51,629 nucleotides of DNA, from the NCBI GenBank assembly GCA_944388165.1, contig CALXHS010000080.1, forward strand, positions 1 to 51,629. Reading direction: 5' to 3'. Each line of letters opens with the position of its first letter. The first letter of the stretch is position 1. Origin of the DNA: an uncultured Gemmiger sp. GTDB taxonomy: Bacteria > Bacillota > Clostridia > Oscillospirales > Ruminococcaceae. This document shows positions 35,620 through 43,369 of this stretch, piece by piece. The position numbers were made by a program, and so were the translations under genes. The notes beneath the pieces are model-generated. The model saw only the letters and a list, made by a program, of their open reading frames with translations. It ran no database searches and was not told the origin of the DNA.

Positions 35620-36489
35620 TCACAGGGGCAGGAACTGCAGGAGGATGCCGCAGACCGAGCCGCCGGCCCACAGGATGCCGGTCATGAAGAGGTTCTGTTT
35701 CCAGCTGGGGTTGACACGCCACAGCACGGCCAGGCCGATACCCGCCCCGGCGCAGAGCCCGGCGAACAGGCTGCCGAAGGTGATGGCCCCCTGGGCATAC
35801 AGCTGGGCCAGCAGCACGCTGGCGGCACAGTTGGGGATCAGCCCCACCAGGGCGGCGGCCATGGGCTGGAAGATACCCATGCCGGTGAGGAAGGAGGTGA
35901 TGGTCTCTTCCCCGATGAGTTCAAAGGCCAGCCCGATGAGGAAGTTGAACAACAGGATGAAGATGAAGATCTCCACCGTGTGGCGCAGAGCCGCCAGCCA
36001 GATACCGCTGTGCTCCTCGTGCTCTTCGTGGCAGTCGATGTCGTCGGCATGGCCGGCATAACCGCCGTACAGTCCGGCGGGCAGCACCTTGCGCAGGGGC
36101 ACGTCCAGCAGGAAGCCTCCCACCACACCGGCCACTACCTTGCCGATGATCAGCAGGGGCAGTGCGCCCCACATTCCGGGTTCAGCGGCCAGCAGAGGGA
36201 TGGCCTCGTCGCTGGTGGCCACAAAGACAGCCAGCAGCGCGCCGGGGGTGATGACCCGGCTGGCGTACAGGTTGGCGGCCAGGGCGGAAAAGCCGCACTG
36301 GGGCACGCAGCCCAGGGCCGCACCGGGCACAAAGCCCCAGCGTCCGCCGCCGGCCAGCGCCAGCTCGATGCGTTCGCCGTGGTGGCGTTCCAGCCATTCA
36401 ATGAGCAGATACGCCAGAAACAGGAAGGGCAGCATCTTGATGCTGTCTTCAAAGGCATGCTCGATGGAGTGCAGAATGATGTGTTCCAT
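35620..36489 (-). CDS. Putative ArsP_2-type heavy-metal/manganese exporter
   Basis: A 289-residue membrane protein with about eight hydrophobic helices in two related halves. ALGCVPQCGFSALAANLYA and, in the second half, LIPNCAASVLLAQLYAQG are the repeated family signature (PF11449, predicted heavy-metal exporter). The loop between halves carries DDIDCHEEHEEHSG, rich in His, Glu, Asp and Cys, a plausible metal site. Substrate (arsenic, manganese or other) is not proven for the family. AAGGAA precedes ATG 36489. No metal regulator is adjacent. Confidence 0.88.
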   Translation of the reverse strand: MEHIILHSIEHAFEDSIKMLPFLFLAYLLIEWLERHHGERIELALAGGGRWGFVPGAALGCVPQCGFSALAANLYASRVITPGALLAVFVATSDEAIPLLAAEPGMWGALPLLIIGKVVAGVVGGFLLDVPLRKVLPAGLYGGYAGHADDIDCHEEHEEHSGIWLAALRHTVEIFIFILLFNFLIGLAFELIGEETITSFLTGMGIFQPMAAALVGLIPNCAASVLLAQLYAQGAITFGSLFAGLCAGAGIGLAVLWRVNPSWKQNLFMTGILWAGGSVCGILLQFLPL

Positions 36490-36595
36490 GTGTGTTCCTT
36501 TTTTGGTTGCGGGGTAGAATGCGGAAGAGTGGAAAACGGCGTTGAACGGCGACGCCGTGACGGAAGGGGCATACCCGGCGACCCGGGCACAAAAA

Positions 36596-36621
36596 GCCAG
36601 GGGCGGGGTCCCGTCCCTGGA
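36596..36621 (-). terminator. Terminator after the transposase-like gene
   Basis: CCAGGG (36597-36602) with inner pairs and CCCTGG (36615-36620), followed by TTTTTG on the minus strand, 16 bases past the stop codon. Confidence 0.8.
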
Positions 36622-36636
36622 TGAGGAAAAGCAGAT

Positions 36637-37041
36637 TCAGCTTTCGGCCTCGAACCGGCGCAGCATACGCACAGCCCAGCGGACTTTTTCCGCCGGGATG
36701 CGGGTGCGGAAACGCTCCATGCTGCGGGCGGAGAAAGGCACCGTATCGGTGAAGGAGTCAAAGCCCAGGAAATACTGCAGGTAGGGGCTTTCCCGGATGA
36801 GGGCCACGGTCTCCCGGTCGGACACGCCGCAGGCGGCCCGGACGATCAGGCAGCCAAAGGCCACCCGGGCGGGAACCGCCACCTTGCCCACATGGCCGAA
36901 ATGGCCGCTGTATTCTTTTTCAAAGGCATCCCAATCAATGGCTTCGGCCAGGCGGACCCAGCGGTTGCGCTCGGCCAGTTCGCCGTGATAGGGCGGCAGA
37001 TAGTCGTAAATGCTCATCTGCTGTTCGCTGGTGCGGTACAA
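36637..37041 (-). CDS. Stand-alone N-terminal domain of an IS1182/IS5-type transposase (DUF772)
   Basis: A 134-residue protein matching only the N-terminal DNA-binding part of IS1182-family transposases (YRTSEQQMSIYDYLPPY, NRWVRLAEAIDW, PARVAFGCLIVR, SPYLQYFLGFDSF). The catalytic DDE domain is absent, and no terminal repeats were seen on either side. AAAGGAGG lies 8 bases before a TTG at 37041, taken as start. It begins 20 bases after the stop of the 1240-residue gene and ends 16 bases before a terminator, so it is tidily placed as last gene of that operon. This suggests either a recent remnant or a kept DNA-binding protein. Confidence 0.82.
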   Translation of the reverse strand: MYRTSEQQMSIYDYLPPYHGELAERNRWVRLAEAIDWDAFEKEYSGHFGHVGKVAVPARVAFGCLIVRAACGVSDRETVALIRESPYLQYFLGFDSFTDTVPFSARSMERFRTRIPAEKVRWAVRMLRRFEAES

Positions 37042-37060
37042 GGCGATGCCTCCTTTTGTT

Positions 37061-40000
37061 TTAATAACGCTGCAGCATGGGGAAGATCAGGGCCATGACC
37101 GCCCAGGCCGCCTGGTACAGCACCAGGGCGGGCAGCGGCAGGGCCGCAATGCCCCCCGCCAGGACCATGATGACGGCCAGCACGCAGGAGAGCAGCACCG
37201 ACACCGACAGGATCATGGCGGCTTTGCGCTCGCCCTCGGCGGCGCCGGCGGCGGCTTCCAGGCCGCCTACATAGCTGACGAAGCTGCCCAGATGCAGCAT
37301 GTTGCCCTCGCTTTCGGGCAGCCAGGCGGTGGCGGGTTCCAGCGCCTTGCGGGCGGCGGCATCCAGCACACGCACCGTGCCGGTGGGCAGGGTGTAGGCG
37401 GCTTCCAGCAGGGATTCGTCACAGTTGAAATCGTCCCGGTCCACGATCAGGGACATGCCGGTGCGGCGCAGGCTGTCCAGCACGGCGGCGGTATCGGTAT
37501 CTGCCTGATAGGCCACCTGGAACATACTGAACAGCTTGCCGGACACGGCCAGGTAAATCACCCGGCGCTGGTTGACGGTATGCCGCTGTTCATATTCCAG
37601 GCTGGGCAGCTGGATGTCGAATTTTTCCATCAGGCTGCGGTTTCCGGCCAGCACCCGCTCGCCGTTGATCCAGCCCACATAGCCCATGCCGTAGACGACC
37701 TCGAAGTCGTCCACCTTGTTCAGCAGCTTGCGATTGTCCCCGATCATGCCCAGGAACACCTCCCGCAGAGTGGGGGCGCCGTCGGCCATCATGGAGGCGG
37801 CATAGGTAATGGCAAGGTCGATGCGTTCCTTGTTCACCGGCTTGATGCCGCAGAGCTTGACGCATCCCTTGGGGAACAGGTCCTGGGTGGAGACCTGGAT
37901 CACATTGATGCGGCCCAGCTGACGGATATCCCGCCAGCCCGGAATGACAGCGCCCACCTGGGCGGCGCTGCGCTGCATGAGACGGGCGGGTAAAGCGCTG
38001 AGCAGGGTGCCTGCCAGAGGCGCGCCCAGGCAGAGGACCATGGCCATGGCGGTGAAGGCCATGCCCGCATCCTTGCGGTAAAGCAGGGTGAACACCAGGG
38101 ATACCAGCGCCACACCGCCCACCAGGCGGCCCAGCTGCTGCTGGTTTTTATCCGAAGTGCGGTGGGCACGGCTGGCGGAAAGGAAGTCCTTCATCAGCTG
38201 GGTGGGGCGGCTGACCAGCACACTGGGACGGGGCTGGTCCAGGCCGCGGGTCACAGCCCGCAGAATGCCCGCGTCTTTCAAACGGTAGGCCACCGCGTGG
38301 TCTACCTTGGCGCTGACCAGACGGAAGTTTTCCTGGGTGGTGATGGCGTCCAGCCGCTTGCCCAGGGCATTGAAGCAGAGCACCAGGGAGGCCGGGCCGG
38401 CCAACAGACAGAGTTTTTCAGGGTCATACCATTCCGGCTGGACAAGGAAGGCCACAAGCTGCACCACAGCCCCCGTCGCCGCCAGGGCAGGCAGAGTATC
38501 GGCGGTGGGGCCCTTGACAAGGCCCACCAGGCCGTCCAGCATGGTGTTCCAGTTCAGGGCGCACACCAGCACCAGCAGGACCAGCAGGGTGGCCAGCAGC
38601 GGCGTGGTGCCCGCCATGGTATCCAGAGGGCCGGGCATAGGCAGGGTGCCGCCTGCCGCAATGCCCAGATACAGCATGACGATGGCAGCTGCCGCCGCCA
38701 CCACAGCAGCGGTGGTCAGCAGAAGGATCCGGTTGTTCAGTTCCCGGCGCACGGCGGGGGCGTCGTCCAGGCGCTCATATTCCCGGTGGCGGGAAGCCGG
38801 GGCGGCTTCTTCCTCCTCAAACGGAGGCTCAGATGATTCGCCCTCCTGCTCATCCTTGGGGGTGCCCGTCAGACGGATGCCCGCCTTGGTGCGGTGGGAA
38901 GCCGGTTCCTCGATCTCGGAAGTATCAGTGAGGATGCTGGCCGCCTGCACGAACCGTTCTTCCGGTTCGGCGCTGCCTTCCTTTTCATTGATGGACTGCT
39001 CGATCTCCCGCACAAAGGCGCCGGTATCAGGGCGCGGGCGGGGCTGGGCTTCCAGCTGGGCCATGAAGTCGGCGGTATCGGGGCTGACCTCATGGGTGCC
39101 TGCGTGGGCCAGGTCCGCTGCAAAAGCGGCAGTGTCCTCCTCGGTGCGGCCGGCAGCGATATCCGCCAGGCGTACCTCACCGGTGAGGGTAGCGGCCTGG
39201 TCCCGGGTGATCTCCTCAAAGGTATCTTCCCGGGCAGATTGGGCCGCTGGGGCTTCCGGGACCGGTTCCGTCCGGGCCGGTTCAACGGGCTGGGGACGGG
39301 AGACAGGTGCGGCGGTCTGGGGTGCCGGACTCGTCCCGGAAGCCCGGGCAGCTGCCCGGGAGGCCGCCCTGGCAGCAGAGGCAGCCGACGCGGCGCTGAG
39401 GTCCTTGAGGAAATCCCGGGTATCCTCGGCCTGTTCGTCGGCGCCGATATCCACATTGAAGGAGGTAGTGGCCCCCACCTGGGCGGTAGAGGTCATCACC
39501 GGTTCGCCCACCGGTTCGCCCCGGGTCTCGGAGACAGGGGGCACTTCGGGGGTGCGGGCCAGTTTCTGGCCGGGGGTAAACTCGATGGTGTTGCGCTTTT
39601 TGCGGTAGATGGTGCCGGTGGCGCCGGAAGAACCGCCCCGCAGCGCATCCCGGATGCCGTTCAGGGTGATGCTGGCGGTGCGGGCAGGGGCGGGCTCGGC
39701 AGCAGCGGCATGTTTGGAATGATAGACCGTCTTGTGTACCGGAGCCTGAGGAGCCGGTGCCGGCTCCGGTTCGGGCGCGGGGGCCGGTTCTTCCATCACC
39801 GGTGCGGCAGCTTCGCCGTCGTCAAAGTCGTCGGCGTCCTGGATGTATTCTTCCTCGGGCTGGGGTTCCGGCTGAACATAACGCTCTTCTTCCGGCTCCG
39901 GCTCGGGTTCCGTTTCGGGCTGGGGGGTGGGTTCCTCCCGGCGGCCGCCCAAAGATACATTGATGGGCACAAACTCACCGGTGTCCTCGGCCTTGCTCAG

Positions 40001-40783
40001 GCCGAAAATGCCGCGCTTGCGGCGGGAAGGGTCCCGCAGCTTGCCGTCCTCCCCCGGCAGGACCGCCGCGGTCTTGCCGAAGAACTGCTGGAACTGCTCC
40101 TTGCCCTCGTTCAGGGCATGAGTATCGGCGTGGTCGGCGCCGGGGGCCATCTTGAGCAGGAAATTCTTGATGATGCTGGTGCGGGTGGTGTCCCCCATGG
40201 TATCTTCCACATCATGGTCGGGGGCCTTCGCCCGGGGCTGTTCCGCTTCTTCCGGGCGGGGCTGGCGGTCAGGTTCCTCCTGCCGGGCAGGTCGGGCAGT
40301 CCCGGCGGGCTGTTCCCGGCGGACCGGCTGCTCCGGCCGCGCCGCCCGGGGACGGGAGACAGGCTGTTCCTGCTGCACAGGCTGGGCAGGCTGCACCGGG
40401 CGGGTCTGCGGGGCGGGCTGGGCCCGGCGGGCAGACGGAGCGGTCTGGGCAGGCTGGGCTGCCTTTGCCTGGGTGCGGGGCGGCGTTTTCTTTTTCAGGA
40501 ACTTCATGCTGGGCAGATCCCCCAGCAGATCATCCAGAACAGCGGTGGAGAAACGATCCTCGGCCACACCGCCGCTGACCTCCACCTGGGGCAGATCCTC
40601 CTTGCCGATGGGGCCCAGCATATCCTGGGAAGTTCCCGGCATGGCGGTGTCAATGCCCACACTCTTGAGGATCTCGTCCACTTTTCGTTCGTTTACACTG
40701 TCACGCACACCATCCCGGGCCTGCTGATGGCTCAGCTCTTCCAGGATGCGTTCCACCGAATCGTTGGTGCGTTTGCTTGGCAT
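37061..40783 (-). CDS. Large membrane protein resembling a P-type ATPase without catalytic motifs, long disordered N-terminus
   Basis: 1240 residues. About 1-680 is low-complexity and charged (Ala, Pro, Glu, Gln, Arg; runs such as PEPEPEPAPAPQAP), probably disordered and cytoplasmic. From about 690 come three or four helices, a soluble segment, two helices (near 880-930), a soluble segment (about 935-1170) and two final helices, the layout of a P-type ATPase. In the last soluble part, INVIQVSTQDLFPKG stands where DKTGT should be, and INGERVLAGNRSLMEKF resembles the nucleotide-domain motif before RRTGMSLIV. TGE, DKTGT and GDGxND are all missing, so ion pumping is unlikely. GGGGAG precedes ATG 40783. 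It lies 54 bases after rlmB and before the transposase-like gene. Function unknown. Confidence 0.8.
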   Translation of the reverse strand: MPSKRTNDSVERILEELSHQQARDGVRDSVNERKVDEILKSVGIDTAMPGTSQDMLGPIGKEDLPQVEVSGGVAEDRFSTAVLDDLLGDLPSMKFLKKKTPPRTQAKAAQPAQTAPSARRAQPAPQTRPVQPAQPVQQEQPVSRPRAARPEQPVRREQPAGTARPARQEEPDRQPRPEEAEQPRAKAPDHDVEDTMGDTTRTSIIKNFLLKMAPGADHADTHALNEGKEQFQQFFGKTAAVLPGEDGKLRDPSRRKRGIFGLSKAEDTGEFVPINVSLGGRREEPTPQPETEPEPEPEEERYVQPEPQPEEEYIQDADDFDDGEAAAPVMEEPAPAPEPEPAPAPQAPVHKTVYHSKHAAAAEPAPARTASITLNGIRDALRGGSSGATGTIYRKKRNTIEFTPGQKLARTPEVPPVSETRGEPVGEPVMTSTAQVGATTSFNVDIGADEQAEDTRDFLKDLSAASAASAARAASRAAARASGTSPAPQTAAPVSRPQPVEPARTEPVPEAPAAQSAREDTFEEITRDQAATLTGEVRLADIAAGRTEEDTAAFAADLAHAGTHEVSPDTADFMAQLEAQPRPRPDTGAFVREIEQSINEKEGSAEPEERFVQAASILTDTSEIEEPASHRTKAGIRLTGTPKDEQEGESSEPPFEEEEAAPASRHREYERLDDAPAVRRELNNRILLLTTAAVVAAAAAIVMLYLGIAAGGTLPMPGPLDTMAGTTPLLATLLVLLVLVCALNWNTMLDGLVGLVKGPTADTLPALAATGAVVQLVAFLVQPEWYDPEKLCLLAGPASLVLCFNALGKRLDAITTQENFRLVSAKVDHAVAYRLKDAGILRAVTRGLDQPRPSVLVSRPTQLMKDFLSASRAHRTSDKNQQQLGRLVGGVALVSLVFTLLYRKDAGMAFTAMAMVLCLGAPLAGTLLSALPARLMQRSAAQVGAVIPGWRDIRQLGRINVIQVSTQDLFPKGCVKLCGIKPVNKERIDLAITYAASMMADGAPTLREVFLGMIGDNRKLLNKVDDFEVVYGMGYVGWINGERVLAGNRSLMEKFDIQLPSLEYEQRHTVNQRRVIYLAVSGKLFSMFQVAYQADTDTAAVLDSLRRTGMSLIVDRDDFNCDESLLEAAYTLPTGTVRVLDAAARKALEPATAWLPESEGNMLHLGSFVSYVGGLEAAAGAAEGERKAAMILSVSVLLSCVLAVIMVLAGGIAALPLPALVLYQAAWAVMALIFPMLQRY

Positions 40784-40837
40784 ATCCTTCTCCCCTTCCC
40801 TGCCCGCTGTGCGGGCGGCGGCGCCGAAATCCGGCGA

Positions 40838-41629
40838 TCAGTGCCCGCGGCGGCACTGCATGATATGATACAAAAGAATCCCGGCGGCCACCGACACGTT
40901 GTAGCTGTCCACACCGCAGTCCCCTGCGGCCATGTCCAGCGTGACGGCGCCGTCACAGAGTTTTTTCGTCAGGGCCGAGGGACCGCTGCCCTCACTGCCC
41001 ATGACCAGCGCCACCGCCCCGGTCAGATCGGTGCGGGCGGGAGATTCCCCGCCCAGGTCGGCGCAGTAGACGAAAACGCCCCGCTCCTTAAGGGTGCGGA
41101 TGGCCTGGGCCAGGTTGGGCACCCGGGCCACCGGAATGCGGGCGGCCGCACCGGCGCTGGATTTCATCACGGTGCCGGTGACACCCACGCCCCCGCGCCG
41201 GGGGATGATGACCCCGTGGGCGCCGCACAGCAGCGCCGAGCGCAGGATAGCGCCCAGGTTATGGGGATCCTCGATGCCGTCGCACAAAACCAGGAAGGGC
41301 GGTTCGCCCTTGGCGGCTGCGGCGTCCAGCAGATCTTCCAGATCCGCATACTGGATGCGGGCGGCCCAGGCGGCAATGCCCTGATGGTCGGCGGCGCCGC
41401 AGAGCTTCTGCAGTTTGCCGGAAGGCACCCGCTTGATCACCGCGCCCGCCTGTTTGCCCAGGGCGGTAAAGTAGGACACGGTGCGGGGGTCCAGGCTGTC
41501 GGCCAGCAGCAGGGTATCCACCCCGGTGCCCGCCCGCAGCAGCTCGGTGACGGGATTCTTGCCCCAGACGAGGGTGTCGGGGCTTTCGGCGGTATTGGTT
41601 CGGTTGTCCGGGCGTTCCGGTCTGTTCAT
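40838..41629 (-). CDS. rlmB: TrmH-family rRNA 2'-O-methyltransferase (RlmB type)
   Basis: A 263-residue SPOUT methyltransferase that methylates the 2'-OH of a guanosine in 23S rRNA (G2251 in the family namesake). The N-terminal substrate-binding domain starts at LVWGKNPVTELL; the knotted domain holds motif 1 DPHNLGAILRSA, motif 2 LVMGSEGSGPS and motif 3 DSYNVSVAAGILLYH. Motif 3 usually reads SLNVSVA, so the Tyr is a small change. GGAGG lies 7 bases before ATG 41629. It is the first gene of a probable three-gene unit and has a -10 with TGG extension upstream. Confidence 0.93.
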   Translation of the reverse strand: MNRPERPDNRTNTAESPDTLVWGKNPVTELLRAGTGVDTLLLADSLDPRTVSYFTALGKQAGAVIKRVPSGKLQKLCGAADHQGIAAWAARIQYADLEDLLDAAAAKGEPPFLVLCDGIEDPHNLGAILRSALLCGAHGVIIPRRGGVGVTGTVMKSSAGAAARIPVARVPNLAQAIRTLKERGVFVYCADLGGESPARTDLTGAVALVMGSEGSGPSALTKKLCDGAVTLDMAAGDCGVDSYNVSVAAGILLYHIMQCRRGH

Positions 41630-41716
41630 CGTTTTCCTCCGGCGGGGCGGGAATACCGCACCCTTCTATTTCTGTACTATGGGGCAAGGCCCTGTTTCGG
41701 CAGGTATACAGGTTAT

Positions 41717-41746
41717 AGTATACCACAACACAATAGACTTTGTCAC
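41717..41746 (-). promoter_or_regulatory. Promoter of rlmB
   Basis: The minus strand reads GTGACA (41746-41741), 18 bases, TATACT (41722-41717), with TGTGG before the -10. Confidence 0.65.
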
Positions 41747-41829
41747 CTGCAAACACGCGTCAAAAGTGCAGATTTTTTGCTTTTTCGCGCCTTCTGTTTT
41801 TCGCTGAACCGCTCTTTATACAGAGCGTA

Positions 41830-41952
41830 ATTCCACAATGAACCGAGTTGATTGTTGAAAACTCTGTTGAAAGTGTGGAAAACCCTCCTGTGATGGGATT
41901 TTTCCACCAAACGAGGGGTTGTTTTCCACAGACGGTTGAAAATTTTTCCACA
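41830..41952. repeat. Cluster of TTTTCCAC(A) boxes, DnaA-box-like
   Basis: TTTTCCACA occurs at 41874-41882 (minus strand), 41922-41930 and 41944-41952 (plus strand); TTTTCCACC at 41899-41907 and ATTCCACA near 41831-41838 are variants. TTTTCCACA differs from the DnaA box TTATCCACA at one position. Several GTTGAAA repeats lie between. This may be a DnaA-binding cluster or a site for another protein; flanking genes are not those usual at an origin. Confidence 0.5.
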
Positions 41953-42120
41953 TAACAGTTCGGATAAACCGCTGTGTCAAGTTGGCAAACTTCCGATTTC
42001 TTCACAAAACAAACCGATTTTTCTCACAAAATGCCCAAGGTTTTCCAGTATGCGACCATCCCCTTTTTAACTGGGACGAAAAGTTCATCCCGCCTTTTTG
42101 ATGCCCGCACAACCCCCGGA

Positions 42121-42194
42121 GGTCTGCCCTTTCGGCAGCCCGAACAGGGGTGACCGCGGCAGGAAAACGGCTGCTTTCCCGCCGCGTGCAGACC
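42121..42194. ncRNA. Candidate structured RNA element
   Basis: GGTCTGC (42121-42127) and GCAGACC (42188-42194) pair perfectly and enclose a strong hairpin, CGCGGC-A-GGAAA ... TTTCC-C-GCCGCG (42155-42186), plus a smaller CTGCC/GGCAG pair near 42124-42138. No known RNA family was recognised, and which strand is transcribed is not clear. It lies about 85 bases upstream of the fba -10 box. Confidence 0.3.
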
Positions 42195-42253
42195 GCAAAA
42201 TTCCTCTTTTTATCGCAAAAAATGTCATCTGCACCGCCGGGTAAATATTTTTG

Positions 42254-42282
42254 TTGCTTTTTTGTCAATGTCAGGCTATAAT
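42254..42282 (+). promoter_or_regulatory. Promoter of fba
   Basis: TTGCTT (42254-42259), 17 bases, TATAAT (42277-42282). The transcript would start near 42289, leaving an 80-base leader. Confidence 0.7.
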
Positions 42283-42299
42283 GTGACTATACCCTATGA

Positions 42300-42331
42300 C
42301 GCGCGGGGCACTCGGCTCCGCGCGGGTTTTT
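42300..42331 (+). terminator. Terminator-like hairpin in the fba leader
   Basis: CGCGCGG (42300-42306) pairs with CCGCGCG (42318-42324), then GG and TTTTT. It starts about 11 bases after the predicted transcription start. It may attenuate fba or protect the 5' end of the mRNA. Confidence 0.55.
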
Positions 42332-42371
42332 CCTGCAACGGAACAGAAGAACATTGGGAGGTATCTTCACT

Positions 42372-43235
42372 ATGCTGGTAAACGCAACCAATATGCTGCT
42401 GAAAGCGCGCGATGGTCATTATGCCGTCGGTCAGTTCAACATCAACAACCTGGAATGGACCAAGAGCATCCTGCTCACTGCCCAGGAAATGAACAGCCCC
42501 GTCATCCTCGGCGTTTCTGAAGGCGCCGGCAAGTATATGACCGGCTTCAAGACCGTGGCCGCCATGGTCCGCGCTATGGACGAGAGCCTGGGCATCACCG
42601 TTCCCGTGGCCCTGCACCTGGACCACGGCACCTATGAGGGCGCCAAGGCCTGCGTGGCCGCCGGCTTCACCTCCATCATGTTCGACGGCAGCCACTATCC
42701 CATCGACGAGAACGTGGCCAAGACCACCGAGCTGGTGGCTCTGGCTCATGACCACGGCCTGTCCATCGAGGCCGAGGTCGGCTCCATCGGCGGCGAAGAA
42801 GACGGCGTCGTGGGCGCCGGCGAAGTGGCCGATCCCGAAGAATGCGCCAAGATCACTGCCCTGGGCATCGACTTCCTGGCTGCCGGCATCGGCAACATCC
42901 ACGGCAAGTATCCCGCCAACTGGAAGGGCCTGGACTTCGACGCTCTGGACAAGATCCACAAGGCCACCAACAACATTCCTCTGGTCCTGCACGGCGGCAC
43001 CGGCATCCCGGCCGAGATGATCCGTCAGGCCATCAGCCTGGGTGTTTCCAAGATCAACGTGAACACCGAATGCCAGCTGAGCTTTGCTGACGCCACCCGC
43101 AAGTACATCGAAGCGGGCAAGGATCTGCAGGGCAAGGGCTTCGACCCCCGCAAGCTGCTGGCTCCCGGCGCCGACGCCATCAAGGCTACCGTGCGCGAGA
43201 AGATCGAGCTGTTCGGCTCTGCCAACAAGGCCTGA
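42372..43235 (+). CDS. fba: Class II fructose-bisphosphate aldolase
   Basis: Glycolysis and gluconeogenesis: reversible cleavage of fructose 1,6-bisphosphate to dihydroxyacetone phosphate and glyceraldehyde 3-phosphate. The 287-residue zinc enzyme starts with the family motif GHYAVGQFNINNLEW. Zinc ligands lie in LHLDHG (H) and GIGNIHGKY and LVLHGGTGI; MFDGSHYP and INVNTECQ are phosphate and substrate motifs. GGGAGG lies 10 bases before ATG 42372; the six-codon longer frame is rejected. Codon use is more biased than in neighbours, fitting high expression. It is a single gene between a hairpin leader and a strong terminator. Confidence 0.97.
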   Translation: MLVNATNMLLKARDGHYAVGQFNINNLEWTKSILLTAQEMNSPVILGVSEGAGKYMTGFKTVAAMVRAMDESLGITVPVALHLDHGTYEGAKACVAAGFTSIMFDGSHYPIDENVAKTTELVALAHDHGLSIEAEVGSIGGEEDGVVGAGEVADPEECAKITALGIDFLAAGIGNIHGKYPANWKGLDFDALDKIHKATNNIPLVLHGGTGIPAEMIRQAISLGVSKINVNTECQLSFADATRKYIEAGKDLQGKGFDPRKLLAPGADAIKATVREKIELFGSANKA

Positions 43236-43259
43236 TCCTTCCTGTAACCAAAAGCACCC

Positions 43260-43297
43260 GGAGCGGGTCCGCCACAGCGGCGGGCCCGCTCCTTTTT
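43260..43297 (+). terminator. Terminator of fba
   Basis: GGAGCGGG...CCCGCTCC stem (43260-43292) with further inner pairs, followed by TTTTT, 25 bases past the stop codon. Confidence 0.9.
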
Positions 43298-43310
43298 GCT
43301 GCCTGTACCA

Positions 43311-43342
43311 AAAAAGCCGGAAGAGGAATTCTTCTCTTCCGG
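43311..43342. terminator. Terminator of the second MATE gene
   Basis: CCGGAAGAG (43317-43325) pairs with CTCTTCCGG (43334-43342). The minus strand runs into TTTTTT; the plus strand also has five T, giving fba a second stop. Confidence 0.85.
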
Positions 43343-43369
43343 TTTTTGCATATACATAATAGGAAGGGC

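Larger units (their letters stand above)
41630..42371. other. 741-bp intergenic region without supported genes
   Basis: The longest non-coding stretch here, AT-richer than its surroundings. It holds the rlmB promoter (41717-41746), a cluster of TTTTCCAC boxes (41830-41952), a candidate structured element (42121-42194), the fba promoter (42254-42282) and a terminator-like hairpin in the fba leader (42300-42331). Two open frames on the minus strand (41760-42005 and 42002-42268) lack ribosome sites and family likeness. Confidence 0.7.

Noticed and set aside
38894-41830. A 978-codon plus-strand frame across rlmB and the pseudo-ATPase
   Set aside because: It crosses a promoter and two gene ends and shows Gly/Arg/His-rich shadow composition.
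41760-42268. Two minus-strand frames of 81 and 88 codons in the long intergenic region
   Set aside because: No ribosome site, no family likeness, and they overlap the TTTTCCAC boxes and promoter sequences. The second opens with a TTG in a weak context.
41630-42371. Replication origin
   Set aside because: The boxes are one mismatch from the DnaA consensus, but dnaA, dnaN, rpmH, gyrB or similar origin genes are absent and genes on both sides run mostly the same way. Kept only as a finding to test.
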